From assembly GCA_958296295.1 (NCBI GenBank), contig OY282460.1, positions 186,001 to 250,000 of the forward strand: a stretch of DNA of 64,000 bases. The letters run 5' to 3'. The position numbers were made by a program, and so were the translations under genes. The notes below the pieces were generated by a model. That model did not search any database and was not told the DNA's origin. It was given only the letters and a program-made list of their open reading frames with translations. Below are positions 37,001-46,542 of this stretch, in pieces. The number at the start of each line of letters is the position of its first letter. Positions within the stretch are counted from its first letter, which is position 1. This stretch comes from an uncultured Pseudomonadales bacterium (GTDB lineage Bacteria; Pseudomonadota; Gammaproteobacteria; Pseudomonadales; Azotimanducaceae).

Positions 37001-37584
37001 TTGGCAGATTGCGTGGCAAACTGCTGGAGATCAACGAGGCGGTGGCTTTGATCGACGTCGCCGGGGTGGGCTACGAGGTGGAAGTCACGGCCGGAGCGGC
37101 CGCCAGCTTGGCCGCCAAACCGGAGCAGGCGCTTGTGTTCACGCATCTTGCGGCGCGCGACGACGGGCAGACGCTGTTCGGATTCGCAAGCGTGGCCGAG
37201 CGGGATCTGTTTCGCTCGCTCGTTCGGGTGTCTGGAGTGGGGCCGAAGCTGGGCCTCGCGCTGCTTTCCGCAGTGACGCCTGATCAGTTCGCCGCCGCGG
37301 TGGCCGGGGGCGATGTGGCCGCCATCACACGGGTACCGGGCATCGGCAAGAAGACGGCCAGCCGGCTGGTGATGGAACTGCGCGACAAGGTGGACGCTTC
37401 GGCGGTCGCCAAGACCGTCGGCGGCGAGCGAACGCCGGCGCGGGAGGCCGTGCTCGCCCTGGTCGCTCTCGGCTACCGCGAAAACGTCGCCGCCCAAGTG
37501 GTCGGGGAAGCGGCAGAAGGCACCGCCAAGGACGGCGCCGTTGAAGATCTCATCCGCGCAGCGCTGCGGAGGATGGCCGCGTGA
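36997..37584 (+). CDS. ruvA: Holliday junction branch-migration subunit RuvA
   Basis: 195 residues from GTG 36997. An N-terminal OB fold ([12 protein letters not shown]) is followed by paired helix-hairpin-helix motifs ([14 protein letters not shown] and [16 protein letters not shown]) and a C-terminal three-helix domain that touches RuvB. It binds the junction core. It overlaps ruvC by four bases and ruvB by four. Confidence 0.96.
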   Translation: MIGRLRGKLLEINEAVALIDVAGVGYEVEVTAGAAASLAAKPEQALVFTHLAARDDGQTLFGFASVAERDLFRSLVRVSGVGPKLGLALLSAVTPDQFAAAVAGGDVAAITRVPGIGKKTASRLVMELRDKVDASAVAKTVGGERTPAREAVLALVALGYRENVAAQVVGEAAEGTAKDGAVEDLIRAALRRMAA

Positions 37585-38660
37585 CCGTGCAGCCCGATCG
37601 GGTGACCTCTGGCGCGCCGGTGGACGCGAACGGGGACGATGATCGGCGCTTCGACCACGCGCTGCGCCCCACGCGGTTGGCGGAATACATCGGCCAAACG
37701 GCGGTCAAAGAACAGATGGCGCTGTTCATTGAAGCCGCGCGGCGGCGTGGCGACTCGCTGGATCACACGCTGATCTTCGGGCCGCCCGGCCTCGGCAAGA
37801 CGACGCTCGCGCACATCGTCGCGAACGAGATGGGCGTGGCCCTGAAGCAAACCTCCGGGCCGGTGTTGGAACGCCAAGGCGATCTGGCCGCGCAACTGAC
37901 CAATCTGGACGATGGCGACGTGCTGTTCATCGACGAGATTCACCGCCTGTCGCCGGTGGTCGAGGAGATCCTCTATCCGGCGATGGAGGACGGCAAACTG
38001 GACATCCTCATCGGCAACGGCCCGGCGGCGCGCTCCATCAAACTCGCGCTCAAGCGCTTCACGCTGGTGGGCGCCACCACCCGCGCCGGCCTTCTCACCT
38101 CGCCACTTCGCAACCGCTTCGGCATCGTGCAGCGTTTGGAGTTCTACGGCGTGGAGGAACTCGCCGAAATCGTCCGGGTTTCGGCCGGCAAGCTCGCCAT
38201 TCCCATCGATCCGGCGGGCGCGCAAGAAGTGGCGCGGCGCTCGCGCGGCACGCCGCGGGTGGCCAACCGCCTGCTGCGGCGCGTGCGGGATTACGCCGAA
38301 GTGAAGGGCGACGGCCGCGTCACTCGCGAGTCTGCCGATGCGGCGCTCGCCATGCTCGAAGTGGACCAGCGCGGGCTCGACGGCATGGACCGGCGCGTGC
38401 TGCAAGCCATCGCGAGCAAATTCGACGGCGGCCCCGTGGGGGTGGACTCGCTGTCCGCGGCTGTCAGCGAGGAGCGCGACACCATCGAAGACGTGATCGA
38501 ACCGTTCCTCATACAAGAGGGGTTCGTGATGCGCACGCCGCGCGGCCGGGTGCTCACGGAGTCTTGCTACCGCCACCTGGGCCTGCTGCCGAAGCGGGCG
38601 GCCGATGTGCAGCCGGAGCTGGACTTTTCTGATCGGCCCGACCAGACAAGCGGCGAATAG
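37581..38660 (+). CDS. ruvB: Holliday junction branch-migration ATPase RuvB
   Basis: 359 residues from GTG 37581. AAA+ motor with Walker [10 protein letters not shown], Walker [11 protein letters not shown], sensor 1 region [11 protein letters not shown], arginine finger region PLRNRFGI and a C-terminal winged helix. It drives branch migration on RuvA-bound junctions. ybgC, often found between ruvB and tolQ, is absent here; tolQ follows after 27 bases. Confidence 0.97.
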   Translation: MTVQPDRVTSGAPVDANGDDDRRFDHALRPTRLAEYIGQTAVKEQMALFIEAARRRGDSLDHTLIFGPPGLGKTTLAHIVANEMGVALKQTSGPVLERQGDLAAQLTNLDDGDVLFIDEIHRLSPVVEEILYPAMEDGKLDILIGNGPAARSIKLALKRFTLVGATTRAGLLTSPLRNRFGIVQRLEFYGVEELAEIVRVSAGKLAIPIDPAGAQEVARRSRGTPRVANRLLRRVRDYAEVKGDGRVTRESADAALAMLEVDQRGLDGMDRRVLQAIASKFDGGPVGVDSLSAAVSEERDTIEDVIEPFLIQEGFVMRTPRGRVLTESCYRHLGLLPKRAADVQPELDFSDRPDQTSGE

Positions 38661-38687
38661 AACCGTATCGATCAGGCGGGAGGCGCC

Positions 38688-39374
38688 GTGGCGGAACCCA
38701 TTTCCATTCTTGATCTCGTGGTGGACGCGAGCCCGCTCGTGCAGTTCGTCATGGTGCTGCTGGCGCTCGCGTCGGTGGTTTCCTGGGTGCTCATCTTCCA
38801 ACGCTGGTTCGCCCTGAACCGGGTGCGGCGCGAGATAGACGATTTCGAGGACGAGTTCTGGAGCGGCATCGATCTGAACCAACTGAAGACGGATCTGGAA
38901 GCCGAAGAGCATCTGACCGGCATCGAATCCGTGTTTCGGGCCGGATTCGACGAATACCAACGTTTGGCCACACAGCCCGACACGGATCCCGACGCGGTGA
39001 TGCAGAACGTGCAGCGCGCCATGCGCGTTGCCGTCACCCGCGAGGAAGAGCGCCTTGGCCGCCACCTGCCCTTCCTTGCCACCGTCGGCTCCACCAGCCC
39101 CTACATCGGCCTGTTCGGCACCGTGTGGGGCATCATGAATTCGTTCCGCAGTTTGTCGGGCATGACCCAAGCGACTCTGACGGCGGTGGCGCCCGGCATC
39201 TCGGAGGCGTTGGTGGCCACGGCCATGGGCTTGTTCGCGGCCATCCCCGCGGTGATTGGCTACAACCGCTTCCAATCGCGGGTGGAGATCCTCATGCGCC
39301 GCCACGAGGCGTTCGCCGACGAACTGGCCTCCATCCTGCACCGCGTCGCGCACACCGCGCCGGCCGGCAGCTAA
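38688..39374 (+). CDS. tolQ: Tol-Pal system proton-channel subunit TolQ
   Basis: 228 residues from GTG 38688. MotA/TolQ/ExbB fold: one N-terminal TM (about 13-35) and two C-terminal TMs (about 130-155 and 165-190). The stretch LATVGSTSPYIGLFGTVWGI is diagnostic. With TolR it uses proton motive force to energise TolA during outer-membrane constriction. Confidence 0.95.
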   Translation: MAEPISILDLVVDASPLVQFVMVLLALASVVSWVLIFQRWFALNRVRREIDDFEDEFWSGIDLNQLKTDLEAEEHLTGIESVFRAGFDEYQRLATQPDTDPDAVMQNVQRAMRVAVTREEERLGRHLPFLATVGSTSPYIGLFGTVWGIMNSFRSLSGMTQATLTAVAPGISEALVATAMGLFAAIPAVIGYNRFQSRVEILMRRHEAFADELASILHRVAHTAPAGS

Positions 39375-39378
39375 GACG

Positions 39379-39828
39379 ATGGCCACCCGCCGCCGCCCCA
39401 TGTCCGAGATCAACGTCGTGCCCTACATCGACGTGATGCTGGTTTTGCTCGTGATCTTCATGGCCACCGCGCCGCTGCTGATGCAAGGTGTGGAAGTGGA
39501 TCTGCCGAACGTGGATTCCAAGCCTTTGCCGACCGAGGAGGATCCGCTGGTGATCAGCGTGGACGGCGAAGGCCGCATTTTTGTCAACATCGGCGCGCCG
39601 CAGGCCGGCAAGGGCGGCGATCTGGGCACCCGCGCCACCATCTACTCCTTGGAGGATCAGGTGGGGAAAATCGTCGCCGCCCGACCGGACGTGCCGGTGT
39701 ATGTCCGCGGCGACCAGAGCGTGGCTTATGGCGAGGTGATTCGCGTAATGACCGTCCTGCAACGGGTTGGCAAGGCCAACGTGAACCTGATGACGGATCC
39801 CGTGGAGAACCTGCGGGAGGGCGGTTAG
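39379..39828 (+). CDS. tolR: Tol-Pal system protein TolR
   Basis: 149 residues. A short cytoplasmic start (MSEINVVPYIDVMLVLLVIF) leads into one TM helix carrying the functional aspartate in PYIDVMLV. The periplasmic ExbD/TolR domain follows. It is the stator partner of TolQ; the gap to tolQ is four bases. Confidence 0.95.
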   Translation: MATRRRPMSEINVVPYIDVMLVLLVIFMATAPLLMQGVEVDLPNVDSKPLPTEEDPLVISVDGEGRIFVNIGAPQAGKGGDLGTRATIYSLEDQVGKIVAARPDVPVYVRGDQSVAYGEVIRVMTVLQRVGKANVNLMTDPVENLREGG

Positions 39829-39832
39829 CGCA

Positions 39833-40534
39833 GTGCGCGAATACGCCGTGCCGCTGGTGCTGGCCCTCTTGCTGCACGCGGGCGTCGCTGCCGCGCTGGT
39901 GCAAAACTGGGAACGGGCGCCGGAACAGCCGCGCCAAGTGCGCGCGCCAAGCATTGAAGCGAAACTGCTGGTGATGGAAAGGCCCCAGGCCCCGCCAATG
40001 CCGAGCGCGCAGGCGGCGCCACCGCCGCAACCGAAGCCGGCCACGCCGCCACCCAAACCGAAGCCGGCGCCCCCGCCGCCGCCGAAGCCGCGCCAGGAGC
40101 CCGATGCCGAGGCCGAACGTCGCGCGGAAGAGGAGCGCCGGCGAGCGGAGCGCGAGAGAAAACTGCGCGCCCTGGACGAGGAATCGACATTCAGCTCATT
40201 GGAAGAGGAAGCGGCCGCGATGGAACTCAACGCCAGCGAACGGGCGGCCATGTCCCACATGCAGGCGATCCGCCTCGCCATCATCCGCGCCTGGAGCCGT
40301 CCGCCGAGCGCCCGCAACGGCATGCAGGCGCGGCTGCAGATCATGCTCGCGCCAACCGGCGAGTTGCTTTCGGTCGCCTTGCTGGACTCAAGCGGCAACG
40401 CCGCTTTCGACCGCTCGACCGAGCAGGCCGTGCGCCGAGTGCGGCGGTTCGAGGTGCCGGATGACCGCCGCCTCTTCGAGGCCGAGTTCCGGCGCTTCAC
40501 CATGTTGTTCAGACCAGAGGATCTGTTGCGTTGA
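39833..40534 (+). CDS. tolA: TolA-like cell-envelope integrity protein
   Basis: 233 residues from GTG 39833. A single N-terminal TM (about 5-24) is followed by a Pro/Lys-rich stretch, a charged coiled coil (about 90-125) and a C-terminal TonB/TolA domain (about 140-233). The middle domain is much shorter than in E. coli TolA (421 residues). It spans the periplasm and contacts Pal/TolB. It is four bases downstream of tolR. Confidence 0.9.
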   Translation: MREYAVPLVLALLLHAGVAAALVQNWERAPEQPRQVRAPSIEAKLLVMERPQAPPMPSAQAAPPPQPKPATPPPKPKPAPPPPPKPRQEPDAEAERRAEEERRRAERERKLRALDEESTFSSLEEEAAAMELNASERAAMSHMQAIRLAIIRAWSRPPSARNGMQARLQIMLAPTGELLSVALLDSSGNAAFDRSTEQAVRRVRRFEVPDDRRLFEAEFRRFTMLFRPEDLLR

Positions 40535-40598
40535 ACAACCGTCAGGAAACGCCATCGCCAATAGGCTTCGCCATGTTGTTCGCAAACGAGGAACCGCC

Positions 40599-42002
40599 GT
40601 GTTGAGGAACGCCACTTGTGACATCACGCCGCGCCGGCGGCGCGTCAGCACCGATGCGAAGCCGGCCGGCAAGGGCCGCTCCGCGCGCCTGGTCGCGTGC
40701 CTCGCATTGGCCGCCGCCGCGCCGGTCGACGCGCTGGAAATCGAAATCACCGAAGGGTGGGACAGCCCAACCAAGATAGCCGTTGTGCCATTCGGCGGGC
40801 CGGCGCCCGGCGGCGTGGACATCGCCGCGGTCGCGTCGGCGGATTTGGCGCGCAGCGGCCAGTTCGCGGCCTTGGGCAGCGAGAACATGCTGTCGCTCCC
40901 CACCGTCGCGGACGAGGTGTACTTCCGCGACTGGCGGCAGCTCGGCAGGGACTATCTGGTGATCGGCCGGGTTTCAGTGGCGTCCGGCACCGCCGCGGAC
41001 CGCGTCTTCGCGCTCGATTACACCTTGTTCGACGTGCGCGCCGGCCGCGAGGCCGCCTCCGGCCGGCTGTCGTTTGCGGCCGCTTTGGCGCGGGACGCGG
41101 CGCACCGCATAGCCGACGACGTCTACCAAGCCGTCACCGGCGTGCGCGGCGCGTTCTCCACCAAGATACTCTACGTCCTCGTGCGCGATCCGGCCAGCGC
41201 GCGCACGTCCTATCACCTGACCGTCGCGGACGCGGACGGCCATCGCGAGCGCGAGCTGTTCCGGTCCACCGAACCCATCCTCTCAACCGCTTGGGCGCCC
41301 GAAGGCGGGCGGGTGGCCTACGTGTCTTTCGAGACAGGCCGTTCCGTCATCGTGGTGCAGGATCTGACCACCGGCCAACGCCAGCGGGTCGCCGAATACA
41401 AAGGCATCAACGGCGCTCCCGTGTTCTCGCCGGACGGCGCGAAGCTCGCCATGTCGCTGTCCCGGGACGGCAACTCGGAGATTTACATCCAAGACTTGGC
41501 CAGCGGCGATCTCAGGCGTGTGACGCGGCAGCCCAACGCCATCGACACCGAGCCGAGCTGGAGCCCGGACGGCGAGAGCCTCATCTTCACGTCCGACCGC
41601 GGCGGGCGACCGCAGATCTACCGCAAGGACTTGAAGACCGCCTTCGTCGAGCGACTGACGTTTCAAGGCGAGTACAACGCCCGCGGCCGGCTGCTGCCGG
41701 ACGGGCGACGGCTTCTGTACGTCCATCGGCGCGAGCGCCGCTACCACATCGCCTGGCAGGACATCGAAACCGACGCGCCGCCCATTCTGCTCACCGAAAC
41801 CGCGCTGGACGAATCGCCTTCCATAGCGCCCAACGGCATGATGATGATCTACGCCACCCGCAAGGGCGGGCTCGGCGTGCTTGGCGCGGTGTCGATAGAC
41901 GGCAGGGCGCGGCTCACCCTGCCCTCCAGGCGCGGCGATGTGCGCGAACCCGCCTGGTCGCCCTTCTTGGCCGGCCCGAACCTGCAAGCGCCCGGGGCTT
42001 GA
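40599..42002 (+). CDS. tolB: Tol-Pal system beta-propeller protein TolB
   Basis: 467 residues from GTG 40599, which follows GAGGA. A long basic leader and hydrophobic core ([14 protein letters not shown]) form the signal peptide. Next come the N-terminal TolB domain and about six WD40-like/PD40 blades (repeating [14 protein letters not shown] and [16 protein letters not shown]). It is a periplasmic partner of Pal and TolA. Confidence 0.95.
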   Translation: MLRNATCDITPRRRRVSTDAKPAGKGRSARLVACLALAAAAPVDALEIEITEGWDSPTKIAVVPFGGPAPGGVDIAAVASADLARSGQFAALGSENMLSLPTVADEVYFRDWRQLGRDYLVIGRVSVASGTAADRVFALDYTLFDVRAGREAASGRLSFAAALARDAAHRIADDVYQAVTGVRGAFSTKILYVLVRDPASARTSYHLTVADADGHRERELFRSTEPILSTAWAPEGGRVAYVSFETGRSVIVVQDLTTGQRQRVAEYKGINGAPVFSPDGAKLAMSLSRDGNSEIYIQDLASGDLRRVTRQPNAIDTEPSWSPDGESLIFTSDRGGRPQIYRKDLKTAFVERLTFQGEYNARGRLLPDGRRLLYVHRRERRYHIAWQDIETDAPPILLTETALDESPSIAPNGMMMIYATRKGGLGVLGAVSIDGRARLTLPSRRGDVREPAWSPFLAGPNLQAPGA

Positions 42003-42026
42003 ACGGGGCGGCCGATGGGCCTTGCC

Positions 42027-42044
42027 CGGCGTTCCAAAACGCCG
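42027..42044. terminator. hairpin between tolB and pal
   Basis: CGGCGTT, four-base loop, AACGCCG: a perfect seven-base-pair stem 24 bases after the tolB stop. No T-tract follows, so it may attenuate or protect the transcript rather than end it. Confidence 0.4.
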
Positions 42045-42056
42045 CCAAAAGCGGGT

Positions 42057-42062
42057 TATACT
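42057..42062 (+). promoter_or_regulatory. -10 element of a possible pal promoter
   Basis: TATACT within GGGTTATACTCGCGCC, about 128 bases before pal. The -35 is weak. Separate pal expression would fit the high demand for this lipoprotein. Confidence 0.35.
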
Positions 42063-42189
42063 CGCGCCGTGCCGATGGAAAGACGGCAACGCCACGGTGG
42101 CAGGCGCGGTCGCGGTTGGGTCGCGCCGCTCTGGTCGAAACGCGTTTAGGACGGTCCCGGCAACACCGGGCGTAACGAAGGAGAGACAA

Positions 42190-42711
42190 ATGCTGCGTTT
42201 GATGCGCGTTGTTTTGGCGGCGGCGGCCGGGGGAGCCCTTCTGCTTGGCTGCGCCCAACAGGAGGTCGTGGAACCCACCGTGATCGAACAACCGCCCGTC
42301 GTGGCACCCACACCCATCGCCGAGCCGGAGCCGACTCCGCGAGTGGACAGCGAAGGCAATCCCTTGGATCCCGCCGGCCGGCCACTCGGACGCACCTTCT
42401 ACTTCGAATTGGACCAAGCGCGGCTCTCGGAGCGCGACCTGCGCGTGCTCGCCATGCATGCCGACTACCTGCGGGACTTCAGCAACCGCCAGGTGACCAT
42501 CGAGGGCCACTGTGACGAACGGGGCACCCGCGAATACAACCTCGCCCTCGGCGAACGTCGCGCGCAAGCCGTGCAGCGCTATCTCACATCCGCCGGCGTG
42601 CGCCCCTCGCAAGTCGAGACGGTGAGCTATGGCGAGGAGCGGCCACAGGACGCCGGCCACGACGAGCGGGCTTGGGCCAGAAACAGGCGCGCCGAGCTCA
42701 TCTACAGATAA
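42190..42711 (+). CDS. pal: peptidoglycan-associated lipoprotein Pal
   Basis: 173 residues. The lipobox is LLLGC with Cys21 as the lipidation site. A Pro/Glu-rich linker leads to the OmpA-like domain (about 62-173) with the peptidoglycan-binding signature [20 protein letters not shown]. It anchors the outer membrane to the cell wall. ATG 42190 follows AAGGAGAG. Confidence 0.96.
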   Translation: MLRLMRVVLAAAAGGALLLGCAQQEVVEPTVIEQPPVVAPTPIAEPEPTPRVDSEGNPLDPAGRPLGRTFYFELDQARLSERDLRVLAMHADYLRDFSNRQVTIEGHCDERGTREYNLALGERRAQAVQRYLTSAGVRPSQVETVSYGEERPQDAGHDERAWARNRRAELIYR

Positions 42712-42791
42712 CCGCCCCTCGCCTTCGCTCAACTCCAGCGCCGGTTGTGCTGTTCGCTGTAACGGCGCGGGGCGCCAGCCGGAGACGCGGG

Positions 42792-43607
42792 TTGCGGCCG
42801 TCCACCACGAATGCGCTGCGCCGGCGCACGGGCGCGACCGGTCTTTGCATCGCAGCCCTGTTGTGTGCAACCGCTTGGGCACAACAAGCGCCAGTGGAAG
42901 ACATCACGCCGACGCGCACTTTCGGCACGCCGGCGACGGCAACAGCACCGCCGGACCGCGGCCCGGACGGTGGCGTGGCCACCCTCTACCACCAAATTCA
43001 AATACTGCAGGACGAAGTGCGGCGGCTGCAGGGCCTCGTGGAGGAACAAGAGCACCGCATCAACCGCCTGGTTCGAGAGCAGCGCGAGCGCTACCTGGAC
43101 TTGGATCAGCGGATTCTCCAGCTGCAGGGCCACGCTCCCGGCCCGGACGCCCCGCCCACAGCGCTGGCCACGCCGCCGGCCACCAACGCCGCCCCGGACG
43201 CCCAAGGCGAGGATCAGGCCTACAACGCGGCCTTCAACGCCATGCGGGCCGCGCGCGAACTGCCGCCGGCGGAAAGGGCGGGCGAATACGAACAGGCGAT
43301 CGACCTGTTCCAAGCGGTCATCGACACCTATCCGAACGGCAAACTCGCCGCCAACGCGCTCTATTGGCAGGGCGAGATCCGCCTTGCGAGCGACGAGTTG
43401 GAACTAGCCCGACAAGCGTTCGCCCAGTTGCCGAGCGCGTTCGGCAACCACGCCAAAGTGCCGGACGCGCTGTACAAGCTGGGCGTGGTTCACCACCGGC
43501 TTGGCGAAGACGCCGAAGCGTTGCGTATTCTCGATCGCGTCATAGCGGAATACCCCGACCACTCGGCCGCCCGGCTGGCACGCGCCTACGCCGAAGAACT
43601 GCGCTAG
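42792..43607 (+). CDS. cpoB: cell division coordinator CpoB (YbgF), tol-pal system
   Basis: About 271 residues from TTG 42792. A signal peptide (CIAALLCATAWAQQ) is followed by a coiled-coil trimerisation segment (QIQILQDEVRRLQGLVEEQE), a Pro/Ala linker and a C-terminal TPR domain (about 160-271). TTG is chosen because GGAG sits eight bases upstream and gives a normal signal peptide; GTG 42747 is the alternative. It is the last gene of the tol operon. queE/queC or tRNA genes that often follow cpoB are absent; a decayed island follows instead. Confidence 0.9.
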   Translation: MRPSTTNALRRRTGATGLCIAALLCATAWAQQAPVEDITPTRTFGTPATATAPPDRGPDGGVATLYHQIQILQDEVRRLQGLVEEQEHRINRLVREQRERYLDLDQRILQLQGHAPGPDAPPTALATPPATNAAPDAQGEDQAYNAAFNAMRAARELPPAERAGEYEQAIDLFQAVIDTYPNGKLAANALYWQGEIRLASDELELARQAFAQLPSAFGNHAKVPDALYKLGVVHHRLGEDAEALRILDRVIAEYPDHSAARLARAYAEELR

Positions 43608-43611
43608 CGCT

Positions 43612-43631
43612 GCGCCGTCGAAAAACGGCGC
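43612..43631 (+). terminator. hairpin at the end of the tol operon
   Basis: GCGCCGT, six-base loop, ACGGCGC: a perfect seven-base-pair stem starting five bases after the cpoB stop and followed by TT. It is a plausible transcription end for the ruv/tol run. Confidence 0.55.
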
Positions 43632-43633
43632 TT

Positions 43634-44325
43634 CCCATCACAGAGGTCGGTCGTGTTCGCAGTGGTTGGCCTTAGCGGATTCACATACGATGACCGCAGC
43701 CGCGTGAAGGCCGCCCACCCGGAGTGGAAAGCGCTCTTGCCGGGGCAAGAGGAACCGGTCTTCAACATCGCTGTTGCTGCGCCGGGGGCAGACCAACCAC
43801 CGCCCATGCCACCACTGGCTTTCACGCGCTTCAGAGCCGATGGTGGAGTGGATTGGCGATTGCTGCTCGATACCAACGCACTGGTCGTAAATTGCGGCTC
43901 GTGCACGCGCTGGGAGGAAGTCTGGACCATCGTGCGGGGTCTCTTCGCCGACGTTGCTGGCGTTCTGCACTCGCAGGAAGAGAAAATCAAATCGGTCGTC
44001 CTAGAATATCTGGATGTGTTCCGATGGATCGGCGACGATCGTTACGACGTACGGAGTCTCCTGCAGGAGGGCGGCTCAGTGCCACCGCATATCTTCGAAC
44101 GCGGCCCAAGCTGGCACCTTCATCAAGGGTGGTTCGTGGATGCTAAAGAGCCCGTCCCCGGGCGCATTCTGCGGCGCATGCACATTGACTCTCCAAGGCA
44201 CTTTCGCGGAACCTGACTCCTTGGTAGATGGTCTATTCAGTCGTCTGCACGGCATCAGCAAGACCCTGCTGGCGGACTTTTTGACGCCCGAAATGGCACA
44301 ACGGATCAACCTCAATGCTGACTAG
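43634..44325 (+). pseudogene. TIGR04255-like gene broken by two small insertions
   Basis: Three frame segments join into one protein-like sequence. CCC-ATC-ACA-GAG-GTC (43634-43648) reads PITEV, the usual TIGR04255 opening. A four-base tandem duplication GGTC/GGTC (43645-43652) shifts the frame, after which VFAVVGLSGFTYDDRS continues from 43653. A second shift lies at 44193-44194, where one extra C separates RRMHIDS from QGTFAEPDSLVDGLFSRLHG. The last part ends MAQRINLNAD at 44325. Internal GTG 43653 could still give a 187-residue truncated product. Function of the family is unknown. The end overlaps the next gene by 11 bases, so these were translated as an operon. Confidence 0.7.
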
Positions 44326-44786
44326 CTCCGAACGTTGCAACACCACCGCAGACCCTTGGCGATACGGCGCTCGGACCATATGGTCGAACATTGGTGCTGC
44401 ACGTGGCACTGGAGTGGGAGATGCAACCGATTACTGTCCCCTCATGGCAACAGCGCGGTTCGACAGCAGCTCTGCCCGAGAACCATGGTCGGTTGGCTCC
44501 AAGTTCATTCCGCAGGATACGGACCGAAAGTCCAGCCTGCGTAAGCAGGTTCTCTCTTACCGGGCAGAACGCCCCCGCGAGTCGTCTCTAGCCCAAGCCG
44601 TTAACGACGCCCTGAGGTTCATTGATCTGATCCCGGCCACGGCAGTCTTGCCCTACGTCGCACTCGCCGACGATGGCGAGGTGAACTTCTTCTGGCGACG
44701 GGACGGTCTGTTCATTGACATCGGTTTCGTTGGCGACGACATGATGCACTACTATGTGTCGGCCCGCGCTCAGGATGTGGACTCGG

Positions 44787-46443
44787 CAGGTTCTCCCGCT
44801 AACGGCACGGCCTGTTCGCGAGTCGGCTTGCGGCGTCGGCTTGTGAAGAAAAGGGCAAGACCCGTCCTCCATGCCTAGTGTGGATGCGGAGGCGGCGATG
44901 TCGGTTCCCTGAAGAGGCAAGGCGGTCCGAGCGCGACCCGGCCCGGCGTCCGGGTCAGGACGTGTCGAGCGGCACCGGCACGGGCGCCTCGTGGCCGAAG
45001 GCCAAGGCCCGGTAGAACGTGTCCCAGTCGGGCAGGAGAAAAGTCGTGAACAGCGAGCGGAAGTCCTCCCAGAAGTATGTCGGACGCCGCTTGCGCTCCA
45101 GCGCCGCCCGGAACAGCGGGCAGCATGTCGCCTGCAACTGGTCCATGCCGAACGCCAGCATCATCAAACAGGCGAACACCGTCGCCAGATTCTTCTTGCC
45201 GTGGCCGAAGTTGTGCTCGAACTCGTAGCCTTGGTTCTTCAGGGTGTTGAACGTCTCGTTCTCGATCCGCCAGCGCGCCCGCCCGGCACGCATCAGCTCC
45301 ATCGCGTTCCATCGGTCTATCCGCAGGTCCGTGACCCACGAGAAATGCCTCTCCTTGCCGTTCGGCCTCCTTTCCCAATATTCGAGGAAGTTCACCTCCA
45401 GATCCGGGTGCGAGTCGTTCAGCGGCGCTCCGTTCGACCACCGGAAACGGTGCTCCACGCCGTCCGCGTCCACCGTCTCCCAGCGCTCCACGCCCGGCTT
45501 CGCCCCCGGCGACCGCGGCGCCGACTCCAACTCGGCGACCCACGCGAACAGCGCCTTGTGGTCGCCCGGCTTCGCGCCCAGCACGAAGCCCATGTCCAGC
45601 TCCTTCAGCAGCCGGACGTGCGGCCCGTTCGACGCCAGGCCGTCCTCCACCACCACCAGCGGCAGGTGCGGATGCTCCCGGCGCAGCGCCGTCAGCAGAC
45701 GCTTCGACGCGTTCCGCTCGCAGTCGTTCTTCCTCGCGCCGTCCGTCTTCAGGATCGGCTCCGGCGGAACCACCGGCAGAACCTGCCGATGCTCCGGATG
45801 GACCAGCACCGCGCACAGCGACTGGTGGTGGTACTCCAAGCTCCCGTCCCGCCGCCTCTTCACGCAGCAGTTGCCGCAATGCACCGTCGGCGACGAGAAG
45901 TGCCCCGTGCCGTCCACCGACAGCAGGTGCCGTCCGCCCAGCCACTCGTAAACCCGCAGAACCCCGCCGCGCTGCGCCAGCGCGAACAGACGCTTGAACG
46001 GACGACGCAGCTCATCCGGTTCCAGCACGTCCAGACGCTCCCGCATCCGGCTGTCCGACGGCGCCCGACCGATCCCGAACAGGCCGCGCAGGTTCTCCTC
46101 CCGCGCCGACGGCTCGCCAAGCCCGCGAGCATCCCGGTCGAACCGCAGCAGCGACGGATACTTCAGCGCGAAGATCGCCAGACCCGACATCAGGCAGTCC
46201 GACAGACTCAACCCGCGGCTCGACACCCCGTCCCCGATCCGCCCGAAGCAGCGGCGCATCTCCGCCACCATCCCCGGCATCGACAGATCCTTCCGAAACC
46301 TCGCCTCGCGTCCCATCCTTGGACTCCTTGCCCGAAATCGAGTCGATTATCCCCCAACGCCTCCAAAAGTCTGCGAGAAACTATTTTCCAGCGCGCCGCC
46401 AGCCCTTGTGCCACGCGGGCTCAGGAATTAGCGGGAATCGCTG
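44787..46443. mobile_element. 1657-bp insertion sequence, IS4-like, with 9-bp target duplication
   Basis: The left end CAGGTTCTCCCGCTAA (44787-44802) and the reverse complement of the right end CAGCGATTCCCGCTAA (46428-46443) match at 12 of 16 positions, including the last eight. TGGACTCGG flanks the element on both sides (44778-44786 and 46444-46452), a perfect duplication. One full-length transposase gene lies inside on the minus strand. The clean duplication and intact transposase suggest a fairly recent insertion. Confidence 0.9.
44955..46316 (-). CDS. DDE transposase, IS4-like
   Basis: 453 residues and intact. Candidate catalytic acids: Asp in LLSVDGTGHFSS, Asp in LVVVEDGLASNGPH, and Glu in the late motif WRIENETFNTLKNQGYEFEH, which matches the Y-x2-R-x3-E-x6-K region of IS4-type transposases. 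Near the end, NLATVFACLMMLAFGMDQLQ is the usual hydrophobic helix. It is the only gene of the element and faces opposite to the operon it interrupts. Confidence 0.88.
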   Translation of the reverse strand: MGREARFRKDLSMPGMVAEMRRCFGRIGDGVSSRGLSLSDCLMSGLAIFALKYPSLLRFDRDARGLGEPSAREENLRGLFGIGRAPSDSRMRERLDVLEPDELRRPFKRLFALAQRGGVLRVYEWLGGRHLLSVDGTGHFSSPTVHCGNCCVKRRRDGSLEYHHQSLCAVLVHPEHRQVLPVVPPEPILKTDGARKNDCERNASKRLLTALRREHPHLPLVVVEDGLASNGPHVRLLKELDMGFVLGAKPGDHKALFAWVAELESAPRSPGAKPGVERWETVDADGVEHRFRWSNGAPLNDSHPDLEVNFLEYWERRPNGKERHFSWVTDLRIDRWNAMELMRAGRARWRIENETFNTLKNQGYEFEHNFGHGKKNLATVFACLMMLAFGMDQLQATCCPLFRAALERKRRPTYFWEDFRSLFTTFLLPDWDTFYRALAFGHEAPVPVPLDTS

Positions 46444-46542
46444 TGGACTCGGACGCTTCGATTCAATTCACCGGACGTTCGCTGCCTCGTGACATCGTGA
46501 AGACAATGCCTAGGCTGCCGCTCGAATTCGGAACAGATTCCT

